A stretch of DNA of 64,000 nt, taken from positions 50,542 to 114,541 of the IMG/VR virus record IMGVR_UViG_3300036834_000211. One strand, 5' to 3'. Under the pieces are notes generated by a model. The model did not search any database and was not told the DNA's origin. It saw only the letters and a list, made by a program, of their open reading frames with translations. This document shows positions 47,168-54,979 of the stretch, in pieces; position 1 is the first letter of the stretch, and each line of letters opens with the position of its first letter. The translations under genes and the position numbers were made by a program. Origin of the DNA: a virus.

Positions 47168-48154
47168 ATGTACCTCCTCTGCACCGACCTCCATCTGGAC
47201 GATCAGAAAGCCAACGAGTACCGCTGGCAGGTATTCGACGAGATCACTCACACTTGCCGGCGTCGCCCCATCTCACGCGTGTACTGCCTGGGGGACATGA
47301 CCGACAAGCGCGACCGGTTCTCGGCCGAGATGCTCAATCGACTCGTGCGATGCTGGTTGGAGATTATGCAGTATGCGAATAGACCGGATCGGATCAGTAT
47401 CATCCGCGGGAATCACGACACGACGGTGGCCGGCCCGGCGTTCTGGGAATTCCTGTCTCAGATTCCGGGCATCGAGTACGTGACGAGACCGACTACCCAC
47501 GGTGATCTGATCTTGCTTCCGTTCTCGCCCAACCCGAGGGTCGAATGGGCCGACATAGTGTGGCGGGACTACGCGGCCGCATTCCTCCACGCCACGCCGC
47601 GGGGCGCCCTCGCCGAGAATGGCTTCGAGCTGTCTGGAACGGACCTGCCCGTACTGCCCGGCTCGCTCAAGATCTACAGCGGCGACGTCCACACTCAGCA
47701 GCGGGTGCGCAACTGGACGATGGTGGGTGCGCCCCACCCGGTCAAGTTCGGTGACCACTATCCGTGTCGATTCCTGCTCCTCGACGAGGACACGTACGAC
47801 GTGGTCGAGGAGATTCCACTAAATCCTATCGGCAAGCGTGTGGTCGAGATCAATTCGATGGACGACTTGTGGCTCGCCGAGACCAGGCCGGGCGACCAGG
47901 TGAAGTTCCGTGCCGTGCTGCCCCCGGGCGAGGTCGACTGGGGCTCGCTGGAAGCCGCGGTCGAGGAGTTCGCCCGCGAGCGCCGCGTCGAGGTCGCGTC
48001 GATCGAGGGGTCGTACGACCTGCCGGCCCAGTCAGGTCAGCCTAGCGAGGAGATGGAGCCCGAGGAGCTCCTCCGCGCATTCGCGAGAGAGGAGGAGGTG
48101 TCCGGCGAGCTGCTGGACGTGGGTATGGGATTGTTGAGGGAGGTGAGGGGATGA
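47168..48154 (+). CDS. sbcD: SbcD/Mre11-like nuclease subunit
   Basis: A 328-residue protein with all metallophosphoesterase motifs: DLHLDD, GDMTDKRD, GNHD, FLHATPRG and the final GDVHTQ (variant of GHxH). A capping region and acidic C-terminus follow, the latter likely contacting the ATPase subunit. With the SbcC-like gene at 49018 it would process DNA ends and hairpins during recombination and replication. Confidence 0.85.
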   Translation: MYLLCTDLHLDDQKANEYRWQVFDEITHTCRRRPISRVYCLGDMTDKRDRFSAEMLNRLVRCWLEIMQYANRPDRISIIRGNHDTTVAGPAFWEFLSQIPGIEYVTRPTTHGDLILLPFSPNPRVEWADIVWRDYAAAFLHATPRGALAENGFELSGTDLPVLPGSLKIYSGDVHTQQRVRNWTMVGAPHPVKFGDHYPCRFLLLDEDTYDVVEEIPLNPIGKRVVEINSMDDLWLAETRPGDQVKFRAVLPPGEVDWGSLEAAVEEFARERRVEVASIEGSYDLPAQSGQPSEEMEPEELLRAFAREEEVSGELLDVGMGLLREVRG

Positions 48155-48765
48155 GTATGAAACTCTATCAGATCGAGCTGACCCACCTGAAGACCACACC
48201 ACATCCCAACGTCGATCCTGGGTCGTGGGCCAGGCTGTCAGAGTCCTTCAAGGACGACCCGGCCACCGCCTGGAGAGTGGTTGAGCGCGGATACCAGTCT
48301 CGCGAGGCCGCTGCCGAGCGCCTGCGCCGACTGACCCACCGCGAGGAGTTCTATCCCACCAGGAGGTCGATCGAGACCGGCGACTACGCCGGTGCCATTT
48401 CCGAGTACGAGCCCCCCGAAGGTCTGCCCTTCATCATTCGGAACGAGAGACTTGAGATTGTCCGCAACGTCGACCCACCGAGGTATCTGATGGCGACTGC
48501 GGCCGCTCACCTGATGGGTGACCTCTCCGAGGATGCCCCGCACCCGTGCGTCATCTACGCCGAGGATTGGGACGTGTACTACGGAACGTGGGTGCTCGGA
48601 GCTGGCTTCGTCGACGTCAGGTTCCCCAAGGAGACGACCAGGCTGCCGACCCCCGGTGAGAAGGAATACTGGGAGAGCAGGACGATTGGTGGCATCGGCC
48701 TGCCGTATCGCATCAGTTTCGACGAGAACAAGCGGATCGTGGATCCGCGCATCCTGGGCGGGTGA
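48151..48765 (+). CDS. Hypothetical protein between sbcD and sbcC
   Basis: A 204-residue protein, ATGA-coupled to sbcD. N-terminal helical part (AWRVVERGYQSREAAAERLR) and C-terminal beta-rich part (HPCVIYAEDWDVYYGTWVLG). No family recognised. Confidence 0.6.
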   Translation: MSMKLYQIELTHLKTTPHPNVDPGSWARLSESFKDDPATAWRVVERGYQSREAAAERLRRLTHREEFYPTRRSIETGDYAGAISEYEPPEGLPFIIRNERLEIVRNVDPPRYLMATAAAHLMGDLSEDAPHPCVIYAEDWDVYYGTWVLGAGFVDVRFPKETTRLPTPGEKEYWESRTIGGIGLPYRISFDENKRIVDPRILGG

Positions 48766-49007
48766 TGTCGAAGCTCGAGATAGACGGCGTGGAGATCGCC
48801 CAGATCGAAGACGGTTGTGCGAGAGCACTCATTCAGATGGCTGAGCGCACGGGGAAGGGACTCGTGGCCAGTGTCGAGCCCTTTCAGGTTCGACGAGATG
48901 ACTTTGACGTCAAGGCGTTAGAATTGGGATTGAGTGGGCACCACGCAGTTTACAGGCATCATCAAGAATGGGAAACTAACTTGAAGATCTGGTTTCGCGA
49001 CAGGTGA
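48765..49007 (+). CDS. Small hypothetical protein
   Basis: An 80-residue protein; ATG 48765 overlaps the previous stop. It reads as a small alpha-beta fold (LEIDGVEIAQIEDGCARALI). No family recognised. Confidence 0.5.
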   Translation: MSKLEIDGVEIAQIEDGCARALIQMAERTGKGLVASVEPFQVRRDDFDVKALELGLSGHHAVYRHHQEWETNLKIWFRDR

Positions 49008-49017
49008 GAATCGGACC

Positions 49018-50862
49018 GTGAGACACATCTCCCTCCAGTCTGTTAGCATGACTAACTTCAAGTCGTTCGCCTCGGCCAGCGTAGACCTGAGGCGGGGACC
49101 CGGCCTGCGGATGATCTTCGGCGAGAACCGGAAGAAGCCGCGCCTCGGCGCGAACGGTGCTGGTAAGTCAACAATCTGGGATGCGGTCGAGTTCAGTCTG
49201 AGTGGGCGGTCCGTGCGCGGCAAGCGCGCGTCCGAGTTGGTGACTACCGGTTGTAAGAAGACCATCGTGGAGACGACCTGGCTGATTGACGGCGAAGTCC
49301 GGACCGTCGTGCGCTCATATCCACCTGAGCGCGTATACGTCGACGGCGAGCAGTCCGATCAGCGCGCTGTGGACGAGCTGATGGGCATGACCCGCGACCG
49401 CCGTCTGGCGTCGGTGATCTTCGGTCAAGCTAAGCCACTGTTCATCGATCTCCCCGTCCCCGAGCGCGGTGACCTGCTCGACGAGGTGCTGGGCCTCGGG
49501 TTCTGGATGCGCGCGGCGGACTTAGCGACGTCGAGGTGGAATGCCGCCGGCGTCGAGATGCAGAAGTTGCAGCGCGAACTGGCCAGGCTGGACGGTGCCC
49601 TGGCCGAGCTACCAAGCGAGGAGAGTCTATCGGCATCCGTCTCGGCCTACGAGGAGGACCGCGATCGGCAGCTCGTCGAACTCCGAGAGCGACGTCGTTC
49701 GCTCGACGCCGAGTACCGGAAGCTGCGTCGCGAGCTGGTAGCTACCCAGGTTGACGTCGATAGGGAGGAGGAAGTTAGTAGGTTGCGCGACGATCTGCGC
49801 GACCTGGCGTCGAAGCAGTCGGCAGAGGTTGCGGTGCTCCAGTCAGAGATCGCCGGCCTGGACGGAGACATCAAGTTCTTCGGCGATACGGGGGAGTGCC
49901 CCACCTGCGGCCAGGAGATATCCGAGAGGCATGCCGAGACGTGTATTAATGAGATGACTGGTGAGCGGGGTGAGAAGTTCGATCTTCTGTGTACGATCCA
50001 GTCTTCCCTGGCTGCGACGCACGAGCGCCTGGACGTCCAGGCGAACGACCTGCGCGCCCTCGTCGACAAGAACCGCGACCGGCACCGGCTGGTACTGGCC
50101 GTGGCTAACAAGAAGTCTGATGTAAGTATCGTCGACAACAGGATCCAGCTGATACTCGACCAGGTCAATCCCCACGAGGAGCAGCTTCGGACGATTGCGG
50201 ATCGTCGCATCGTTCTCGACGGTCAGCTCAAATCCAAGCGAGCGGACGAGGCAGCGCTGTCCATGCGGATCGACCGCCTGGACTTCTGGAGGCAGGGCTT
50301 CCGTCGCGTCCGCGTGTTCTGCCTGGCGCGGGTGCTGGCCGAGCTGGAGGTCGCGACGATGAGTGAGGCGCGCAGCCTGGGCCTGGTGGGCTGGCGTATT
50401 AGGTTTAGCGGTGAGACCGAGACCAAGTCCGGCACCGTCCGGCTGGGCGTCCAGGCCGTCGTCGAGGAGGACGGTGTCCGCCGCGACTTCGACGCCTGGA
50501 GTCCTGGCGAAGGTCAGCGCATACGGTGCGCCTGCGCGCTCGGCCTGGGATCCCTCGTGCAGCGACACTCGGGGGTCTGGTACGACCTGGAGGCGTGGGA
50601 CGAGCCCACCGCCTGGCTGGCGGCCGAGGGCATCGATGATCTGTTCGAGAGCCTGAGGGAGCGCGCCTACTCCCGCAGCAAGTCCATCTGGGTCGTCGAC
50701 CCGCGGGCCGGGCTGTCACACGGCGGTTTCGACGAGGTGTGGAACGTCGTGAAGTATGCCAGCGGATCCCGGATTGACGTCGCGCGGTCGGATCAGGCGA
50801 TGCGCGCCGGGATTGCTCACGCGAAGTCGCAAGGTCGTATAATTAGGCATGGCTCTTGCTAG
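49018..50862 (+). CDS. sbcC: SbcC/Rad50-like ATPase subunit
   Basis: A 614-residue protein starting at GTG. Walker A is GANGAGKST (about residues 44-52), followed by the Q-loop region VIFGQAKPLF. Two coiled-coil arms (about 180-300 and 320-430) flank a zinc hook, CPTCGQEI. The C-terminal lobe has the signature AWSPGEGQRIRCACALGLGS and the Walker B and D-loop EAWDEPTAWL. It is shorter than bacterial SbcC because the coils are short. Partner of the nuclease at 47168. Confidence 0.85.
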   Translation: MRHISLQSVSMTNFKSFASASVDLRRGPGLRMIFGENRKKPRLGANGAGKSTIWDAVEFSLSGRSVRGKRASELVTTGCKKTIVETTWLIDGEVRTVVRSYPPERVYVDGEQSDQRAVDELMGMTRDRRLASVIFGQAKPLFIDLPVPERGDLLDEVLGLGFWMRAADLATSRWNAAGVEMQKLQRELARLDGALAELPSEESLSASVSAYEEDRDRQLVELRERRRSLDAEYRKLRRELVATQVDVDREEEVSRLRDDLRDLASKQSAEVAVLQSEIAGLDGDIKFFGDTGECPTCGQEISERHAETCINEMTGERGEKFDLLCTIQSSLAATHERLDVQANDLRALVDKNRDRHRLVLAVANKKSDVSIVDNRIQLILDQVNPHEEQLRTIADRRIVLDGQLKSKRADEAALSMRIDRLDFWRQGFRRVRVFCLARVLAELEVATMSEARSLGLVGWRIRFSGETETKSGTVRLGVQAVVEEDGVRRDFDAWSPGEGQRIRCACALGLGSLVQRHSGVWYDLEAWDEPTAWLAAEGIDDLFESLRERAYSRSKSIWVVDPRAGLSHGGFDEVWNVVKYASGSRIDVARSDQAMRAGIAHAKSQGRIIRHGSC

Positions 50863-51055
50863 GTACTACCCGCGCCAAAAGGCGGAGATACTCGAGAAGA
50901 TTGCTGCTGTCGAGGAGCAGGGTGATCTTGAGGCTCGCATTCGAATTATGACTGAGCACGAACTGAGCGAGGATGAGCTCCTCGAGTGGCGACGTCGGTT
51001 TGCGATTCGTGGTGTGTCGGCCCTCCGTACGACCAGGACTCAGAATTTTAGGTGA
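50849..51055 (+). CDS. SciP-like DUF1153 transcription regulator
   Basis: A 68-residue protein overlapping sbcC by 14 nt. Residues about 5-68 follow the DUF1153 pattern: YYPRQKAEILEKIAAVEEQG, a second helix, then LSEDELLEWRRRFAIRGVSA and LRTTRTQNFR, close to the SciP ending (GL-R-x-TR-x-Q-x-YR). SciP in alphaproteobacteria blocks CtrA-activated genes during the cell cycle. A TATAAT sits 5 nt before the ATG, so a leaderless message is possible. It would let the phage interfere with host cell-cycle transcription, or regulate its own genes. Confidence 0.7.
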   Translation: MALARYYPRQKAEILEKIAAVEEQGDLEARIRIMTEHELSEDELLEWRRRFAIRGVSALRTTRTQNFR

Positions 51056-51061
51056 CCCCTA

Positions 51062-51496
51062 ATGATTGTCGTGACCGCCAGTCGTTTCCACGATTTTTCT
51101 TATGGACATCGGGTATTTGGGCACGAGAACAAGTGTGCTCACCCCCACGGCCACAATGCCAGGGCCCACTTCAGCTGCTCTGCTCCAGAGCAGGACAGCA
51201 TCGGTCGAATCATTGACTTTGGTGTGATGAAGAGCCTCCTGTGCCAGTGGCTCGAGGACAACTGGGACCACAAGTTCTTGATTTGGGTGAGTGATCCCTC
51301 GTCCTGGGATCTGATCAAGTTGTATCCCGGAGGGGTGGTGAGCGTCCCTTTCAATCCCACCGCTGAGAACATGGCTCGGCACCTGTTGGAAGTCGTTGGT
51401 CCGCGGTGCCTGGTCGGTACGGGTGTCGAGTTGATTGAGGTCGAGGTCGAAGAGACTAGGAAGTGCAGTGCATCTGCCAGGATAGAGAAGGAGTAG
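51062..51496 (+). CDS. queD: 6-carboxy-tetrahydropterin synthase QueD
   Basis: A 144-residue protein. It converts dihydroneopterin triphosphate to 6-carboxy-tetrahydropterin. Motifs: FSYGHRVFG (first zinc His), CAHPHGHNARAHF (catalytic Cys, then two zinc His), IIDFGVMKSLL, NWDHKFLI, and PTAENMARHLLE. Length is slightly above the usual 120 residues. It lies 15 kb from queC and dpdA but close to queE. Confidence 0.9.
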   Translation: MIVVTASRFHDFSYGHRVFGHENKCAHPHGHNARAHFSCSAPEQDSIGRIIDFGVMKSLLCQWLEDNWDHKFLIWVSDPSSWDLIKLYPGGVVSVPFNPTAENMARHLLEVVGPRCLVGTGVELIEVEVEETRKCSASARIEKE

Positions 51497-51500
51497 ATTG

Positions 51501-52478
51501 ATGAGCCATCGTACGTCTGCCAAGGTCGTCCTCGACTCGATCACCCCTCACGGTTCCGAGACGCGCCTGATGTCGATGTATGTCATCTTCCCCAAGATGA
51601 TCATTGGGGAACGCAACCGACATCGGGCGTTTAGCCTCTCCGATCGCTCCTCGCGCGCCGTACCACCCGAGAAGCTGATCGACGAGGTAGTTCTCGATCC
51701 GGCGATGCCGGCGAAGTTTCGCCGCCGATCTAAGGGGATGGGTGGTGGGGAGGAGTTGGTCGGTGACGAACTGGTCGAGGCTCAGGAGCGCTGGAGGAGG
51801 GCTGCCTTCACGGCGGCGGGATGGGCGGGCATTGCGGCGAAGGCTGGTGAGGCCAAGGAGACTGCGAACCGACCGATAGATCCGTACATTCGAATGCACT
51901 CGCTGATGACTGCGACTCGCGACTGCTGGCTGAACTTCTTCGGCCTGCGCCTCGACGAGGGAGCCGACCCGACGATCCAGGTACTGGCTCAGCGGTGCTT
52001 CGAGGTGTACAAAGACTCGACGCCAAAACTCCTGGAGCCGGGCGAGTGGCACCTGCCGTTCGTGGATGACGATGAGGTGTTTCAGAACTCGATGGGACCG
52101 GATGTCTGGACTATCGACGATAGACCTGGGAAGGGGCTGACCGTGATCGAGGTCGCGAAGCGTCTATCCGCCGCACGCTGCGCCCATCTGTCTTACAACG
52201 ATCTGGAGACCGGTAAGCGGATGACGGTCGATCGTGCTCTCTTGATCTACGATAAGCTGGTCACATCTCGTCCGCTTCACGCTAGTCCGTGCGAGCACCA
52301 GGCCACACCGGACGAATGGCGATCTTATGCTATGAAGCGCGAAGAGGTTGATGCGGGAACGCAGTATGGTGAGTGGGTACATCGGTCGGAGCACGGTAAT
52401 CTCCTCGGCTGGCGCCAGGCTCGCAAGATGTTGCCTGGCGAGGCCGTCGCCCCGCTCCCGGAGGGGTATGAATTGTGA
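51501..52478 (+). CDS. thyX: Flavin-dependent thymidylate synthase ThyX
   Basis: A 325-residue protein; ATG 51501 has GGAG upstream. The ThyX signature is present as ERNRHRAFSLSDRSSRAVP (RHR-x7-S-type motif binding FAD and dUMP). The C-terminal half contains AARCAHLSYNDLETGK and PLHASPCEHQATPD, matching phage ThyX proteins that carry extra C-terminal sequence. It makes dTMP from dUMP supplied by the Dcd-like enzyme at 25227. Confidence 0.85.
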   Translation: MSHRTSAKVVLDSITPHGSETRLMSMYVIFPKMIIGERNRHRAFSLSDRSSRAVPPEKLIDEVVLDPAMPAKFRRRSKGMGGGEELVGDELVEAQERWRRAAFTAAGWAGIAAKAGEAKETANRPIDPYIRMHSLMTATRDCWLNFFGLRLDEGADPTIQVLAQRCFEVYKDSTPKLLEPGEWHLPFVDDDEVFQNSMGPDVWTIDDRPGKGLTVIEVAKRLSAARCAHLSYNDLETGKRMTVDRALLIYDKLVTSRPLHASPCEHQATPDEWRSYAMKREEVDAGTQYGEWVHRSEHGNLLGWRQARKMLPGEAVAPLPEGYEL

Positions 52479-52491
52479 TGGAGGAGATTCG

Positions 52492-53313
52492 ATGTTTGGT
52501 CTAAATCAAATTACTACGGCTAAGGATTTTGTGGGTCAGACTCCCTACACGTTGAAGGTTACTTCGATCTTCTATACATTGCAGGGTGAGGGCCCCTTTT
52601 CGGGACATCCTTGCGTATTCGTGCGCTTGTCCCACTGTCACCTCCAGTGCAAGTTCTGCGACACGTGGTTCGACAGTGGTGATGTGATGTCCTTCCCTGG
52701 TATCGTCGGAGCGGCTCGAGGATCCGTGCGACGATTTAATGAGATGCACGGTGGGTCAATTGACGAACTACCGGACTTGTTCGTCATTACGGGCGGTGAA
52801 CCGCTGCTCCAGCCCAATCTAGTGCGGTTTATTGATTACTTATCATTGAGTGGTATCCGAGTGCAGATTGAGACGACTGGGACGATCGATGTTGATGTCC
52901 CGCGCGATGTGGGTGCGTACGTGGTGTGCAGTCCGAAGCTCAATGCTCGTGGATTGCCGTTGCACATCTCACTGTCGATGCTCGAACGTGTTGACTGCAT
53001 GAAGTGCGTCGTGTCCAAGACTGATCTACTTTACAATGACATCCCATTCTTGGTACTGTATTGGCGAGATCAGCATCCCGATCGGCCAGTCTACGTGTCA
53101 CCAATGAACACCTACCTCAAGCCACCAGTCAAGCTGGGGGTTGATGGGTCGCTCGAGGGTCGAAGTGAGACGGACGAGCGCATTTCATTCTGGACGCCCG
53201 GACTGCTTGATCTTGAGGCAAATCGGGTGAACCACGAGTACGCAGCCGAATTGGCACTGCGCCATCGAGTGCGACTGACCCTGCAGACGCACCTGTACGC
53301 GAGTCTGCCGTGA
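52492..53313 (+). CDS. queE: 7-carboxy-7-deazaguanine synthase QueE
   Basis: A 273-residue protein; ATG 52492 has GGAGG upstream. Radical SAM motif CHLQCKFCDTWF (CxxxCxxC) lies near residue 45, preceded by FYTLQGEGPFSGHPCVFVRL, the QueE-specific substrate and SAM region, and followed by ITGGEPLLQPNL and IETTGTID. It converts 6-carboxy-tetrahydropterin to 7-carboxy-7-deazaguanine, the QueC substrate. Longer than minimal QueE (about 220). Confidence 0.92.
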   Translation: MFGLNQITTAKDFVGQTPYTLKVTSIFYTLQGEGPFSGHPCVFVRLSHCHLQCKFCDTWFDSGDVMSFPGIVGAARGSVRRFNEMHGGSIDELPDLFVITGGEPLLQPNLVRFIDYLSLSGIRVQIETTGTIDVDVPRDVGAYVVCSPKLNARGLPLHISLSMLERVDCMKCVVSKTDLLYNDIPFLVLYWRDQHPDRPVYVSPMNTYLKPPVKLGVDGSLEGRSETDERISFWTPGLLDLEANRVNHEYAAELALRHRVRLTLQTHLYASLP

Positions 53314-53720
53314 ACCGGATCGTATTGACTTGGGAGCAGATCGACGATGCGTGTGGTAGATTGGCGCGCCTGCTGAGGAATCCGAAGCCATCGGCCATCG
53401 TCGCGGTCCTGCGTGGGGGACTGGTGCCGGCTACGATACTGTCGTATGCCCTCGGTGCCCCGATCGTCGACGTCGTCGATCCCAGGCGATCCTCGACCTA
53501 TCGTCCCGGTCGCGACCTTCTCGTTGTTGATGACGTGTGCGATACGGGTGCTACACTCGAGCATCTGCGTTCGTACTTCCCCAATGCGCGATTTGCAGCG
53601 TTGTACACAAAGCCAATTGGCGAGGCTTTGTGCAGTTTTGTCGTCCATCCCTTCATCATCCCCGTGCCTCAGGATACGTGGATCACGTTCCCGTGGAGCC
53701 CGAATGACCATCTCGAGTGA
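53310..53720 (+). CDS. Phosphoribosyltransferase
   Basis: A 136-residue type I PRTase starting at GTG overlapping the queE stop. The PRPP-binding loop is LLVVDDVCDTGATLEHL, and an upstream AVLRGGLVPATILS supplies the PPi loop. Closest in pattern to small purine or xanthine-guanine PRTases. Coupling to queE makes a 7-deazaguanine or purine base a plausible substrate, for instance to make a deazaguanine nucleotide, but this is inference. Confidence 0.75.
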   Translation: MNRIVLTWEQIDDACGRLARLLRNPKPSAIVAVLRGGLVPATILSYALGAPIVDVVDPRRSSTYRPGRDLLVVDDVCDTGATLEHLRSYFPNARFAALYTKPIGEALCSFVVHPFIIPVPQDTWITFPWSPNDHLE

Positions 53721-53727
53721 GGAGCCC

Positions 53728-53743
53728 TTGCAATTTCTCGCAA
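53728..53743. promoter_or_regulatory. Operator-like palindrome upstream of the HTH gene
   Basis: TTGCAATTTCTCGCAA fits TTGC-N8-GCAA and lies 55 nt before the HTH regulator start, in the only gap of this region. TTGCAA could act as a -35 box with AATATT 17 nt later. This suggests autoregulation by the downstream gene. Confidence 0.55.
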
Positions 53744-53797
53744 GAACTGCAATATTTTATGCGAACGATTTGTAGGACTTACTGAGGTAATTTGGGA

Positions 53798-54097
53798 ATG
53801 AGAATTCACTCGAGTAACTCCATTGGCAGAGTTCTCAGAGAAGCTCGAGAGGGTCTGAGACTTAGTCAGGGAGATCTAGCGGCACTGCTTGGTATCTCAC
53901 CTTCGTGCCTGAATCGGGTTGAGCATGGTAAGCGAGCATTCGACACGGATTGGATGGTGCGGATGCCTTCCATCATGTGCTCCGCTGTGAGGAGTGCACT
54001 CCTCTTGGAGTTCGAGGATGTTCGGGGACCCCGCGTCGTCCCTCGATTCCGCAGGAGATCGTGTCCTCTTGGTGAGGGCGTACAGATTAGTGAGTGA
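53798..54097 (+). CDS. XRE/Cro-family HTH regulator
   Basis: A 99-residue protein; ATG 53798 is used (GAGG about 10 nt upstream), with TTG 53792 as alternative. Residues about 9-45 (IGRVLREAREGLRLSQGDLA, then LLGISPSCLNRVEHGKRAF) are a canonical Cro/CI-type helix-turn-helix. The C-terminal part is basic and short, without a CI-like protease domain. A TTGC-N8-GCAA operator lies directly upstream, so it is the best candidate for the repressor that reads this site family. Confidence 0.8.
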   Translation: MRIHSSNSIGRVLREAREGLRLSQGDLAALLGISPSCLNRVEHGKRAFDTDWMVRMPSIMCSAVRSALLLEFEDVRGPRVVPRFRRRSCPLGEGVQISE

Positions 54098-54620
54098 TCC
54101 GAGGCCTCTCATCGTCGGGATGAACAATCCGCTGTCGCTGGACCCCTGGTACGCCTTGTACCCGCTTCCCGAGGGGTGCGCCGGTCACCGGCTGTACTCG
54201 ATGCTTGCCGAGGTGCTTCCTACCGTTACAATGCGCGACTACGTCCGTCGCTTCGAGCGCGTTAATCTGGTCTCCGGTCCGTGGGACGCGACGGCCGCTC
54301 GATCCCGCGCTGAGGAGCTCAGGCCGTCTCTCGCTGGCCGCCACGTGATCCTGCTCGGCCAGGAGGTTGCCAAGGCGTTCGGCATCGACCCCCATTATTC
54401 TTGGGTGTGCGACGAGGAGGATGATGCGACCTTCTACTTGCTGCCTCACCCCAGCGGACGCAACCTGCTCTACAACGATCCGGGACGCCGCGCCCACGCT
54501 GGTAAGATCCTAGCGAATCTGTACGAGGGAAGAGATGGCCTCAGTTCTGCAGGACTGGACACACGACCTGTCGTGGAAGAAGCAGACGGTGATGCTCGGG
54601 GCGATAAGATCCCCGGATAG
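54090..54620 (+). CDS. UDG-superfamily protein
   Basis: About 176 residues. GTG 54090 is the likely start, overlapping the HTH gene end. The order PLIVGMNNPLSLDPWYALYP, RLYSMLAEV, FERVNLVSGPWD, HVILLGQEVAKAFG and LPHPSGRNLLYND follows the uracil-DNA glycosylase fold, with the C-terminal HPSG motif. The usual catalytic Asp or Asn of family 1 or 4 is not obvious. It is distinct from the UDG domain at 37485. The final 30 residues overlap the next gene. Confidence 0.65.
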   Translation: MSDPRPLIVGMNNPLSLDPWYALYPLPEGCAGHRLYSMLAEVLPTVTMRDYVRRFERVNLVSGPWDATAARSRAEELRPSLAGRHVILLGQEVAKAFGIDPHYSWVCDEEDDATFYLLPHPSGRNLLYNDPGRRAHAGKILANLYEGRDGLSSAGLDTRPVVEEADGDARGDKIPG

Positions 54621-54963
54621 CCTGACTACCCTGAAGATAAAGGCCATCACGACCTGGATCAGGACTAAGGTCCTGAACAATGCCGACCCCATGACGGGGT
54701 TCATGCACAGCAACTTGACGACGCTCCCGCTGTTCGAGCACATCGATCGGGAGTACGAGAGGCTGCCCCTCCACACGGCTCACCACGTGATGCTGGCCAT
54801 GGAGGTGATCGGATTCGAGCACCCGGATAAGGACATCCGGGAGACCGCCTGGAAGTTCTACAGCGACAGCGTGGATGCCCAGCATCTCAATCCGGAGACT
54901 AGGGATCAGTACGAGTCTCGCTATCAGGACAACGTCGCGCGCCTCGAGACCGGAACATCTTGA
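54535..54963 (+). CDS. Conserved phage protein upstream of ribonucleotide reductase
   Basis: A 142-residue protein. VLQDWTHDLSWKKQTVMLGAI, then RTKVLNNADPMTGFM matches a family found in many phages near nucleotide or replication genes, of unknown function. The C-terminal half is helical (HTAHHVMLAMEVIGFEHPD). It overlaps the UDG-like gene by 86 nt and ends 16 nt before nrdJ. Confidence 0.65.
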   Translation: MASVLQDWTHDLSWKKQTVMLGAIRSPDSLTTLKIKAITTWIRTKVLNNADPMTGFMHSNLTTLPLFEHIDREYERLPLHTAHHVMLAMEVIGFEHPDKDIRETAWKFYSDSVDAQHLNPETRDQYESRYQDNVARLETGTS

Positions 54964-54979
54964 AGGGGAGTAGAAACAT

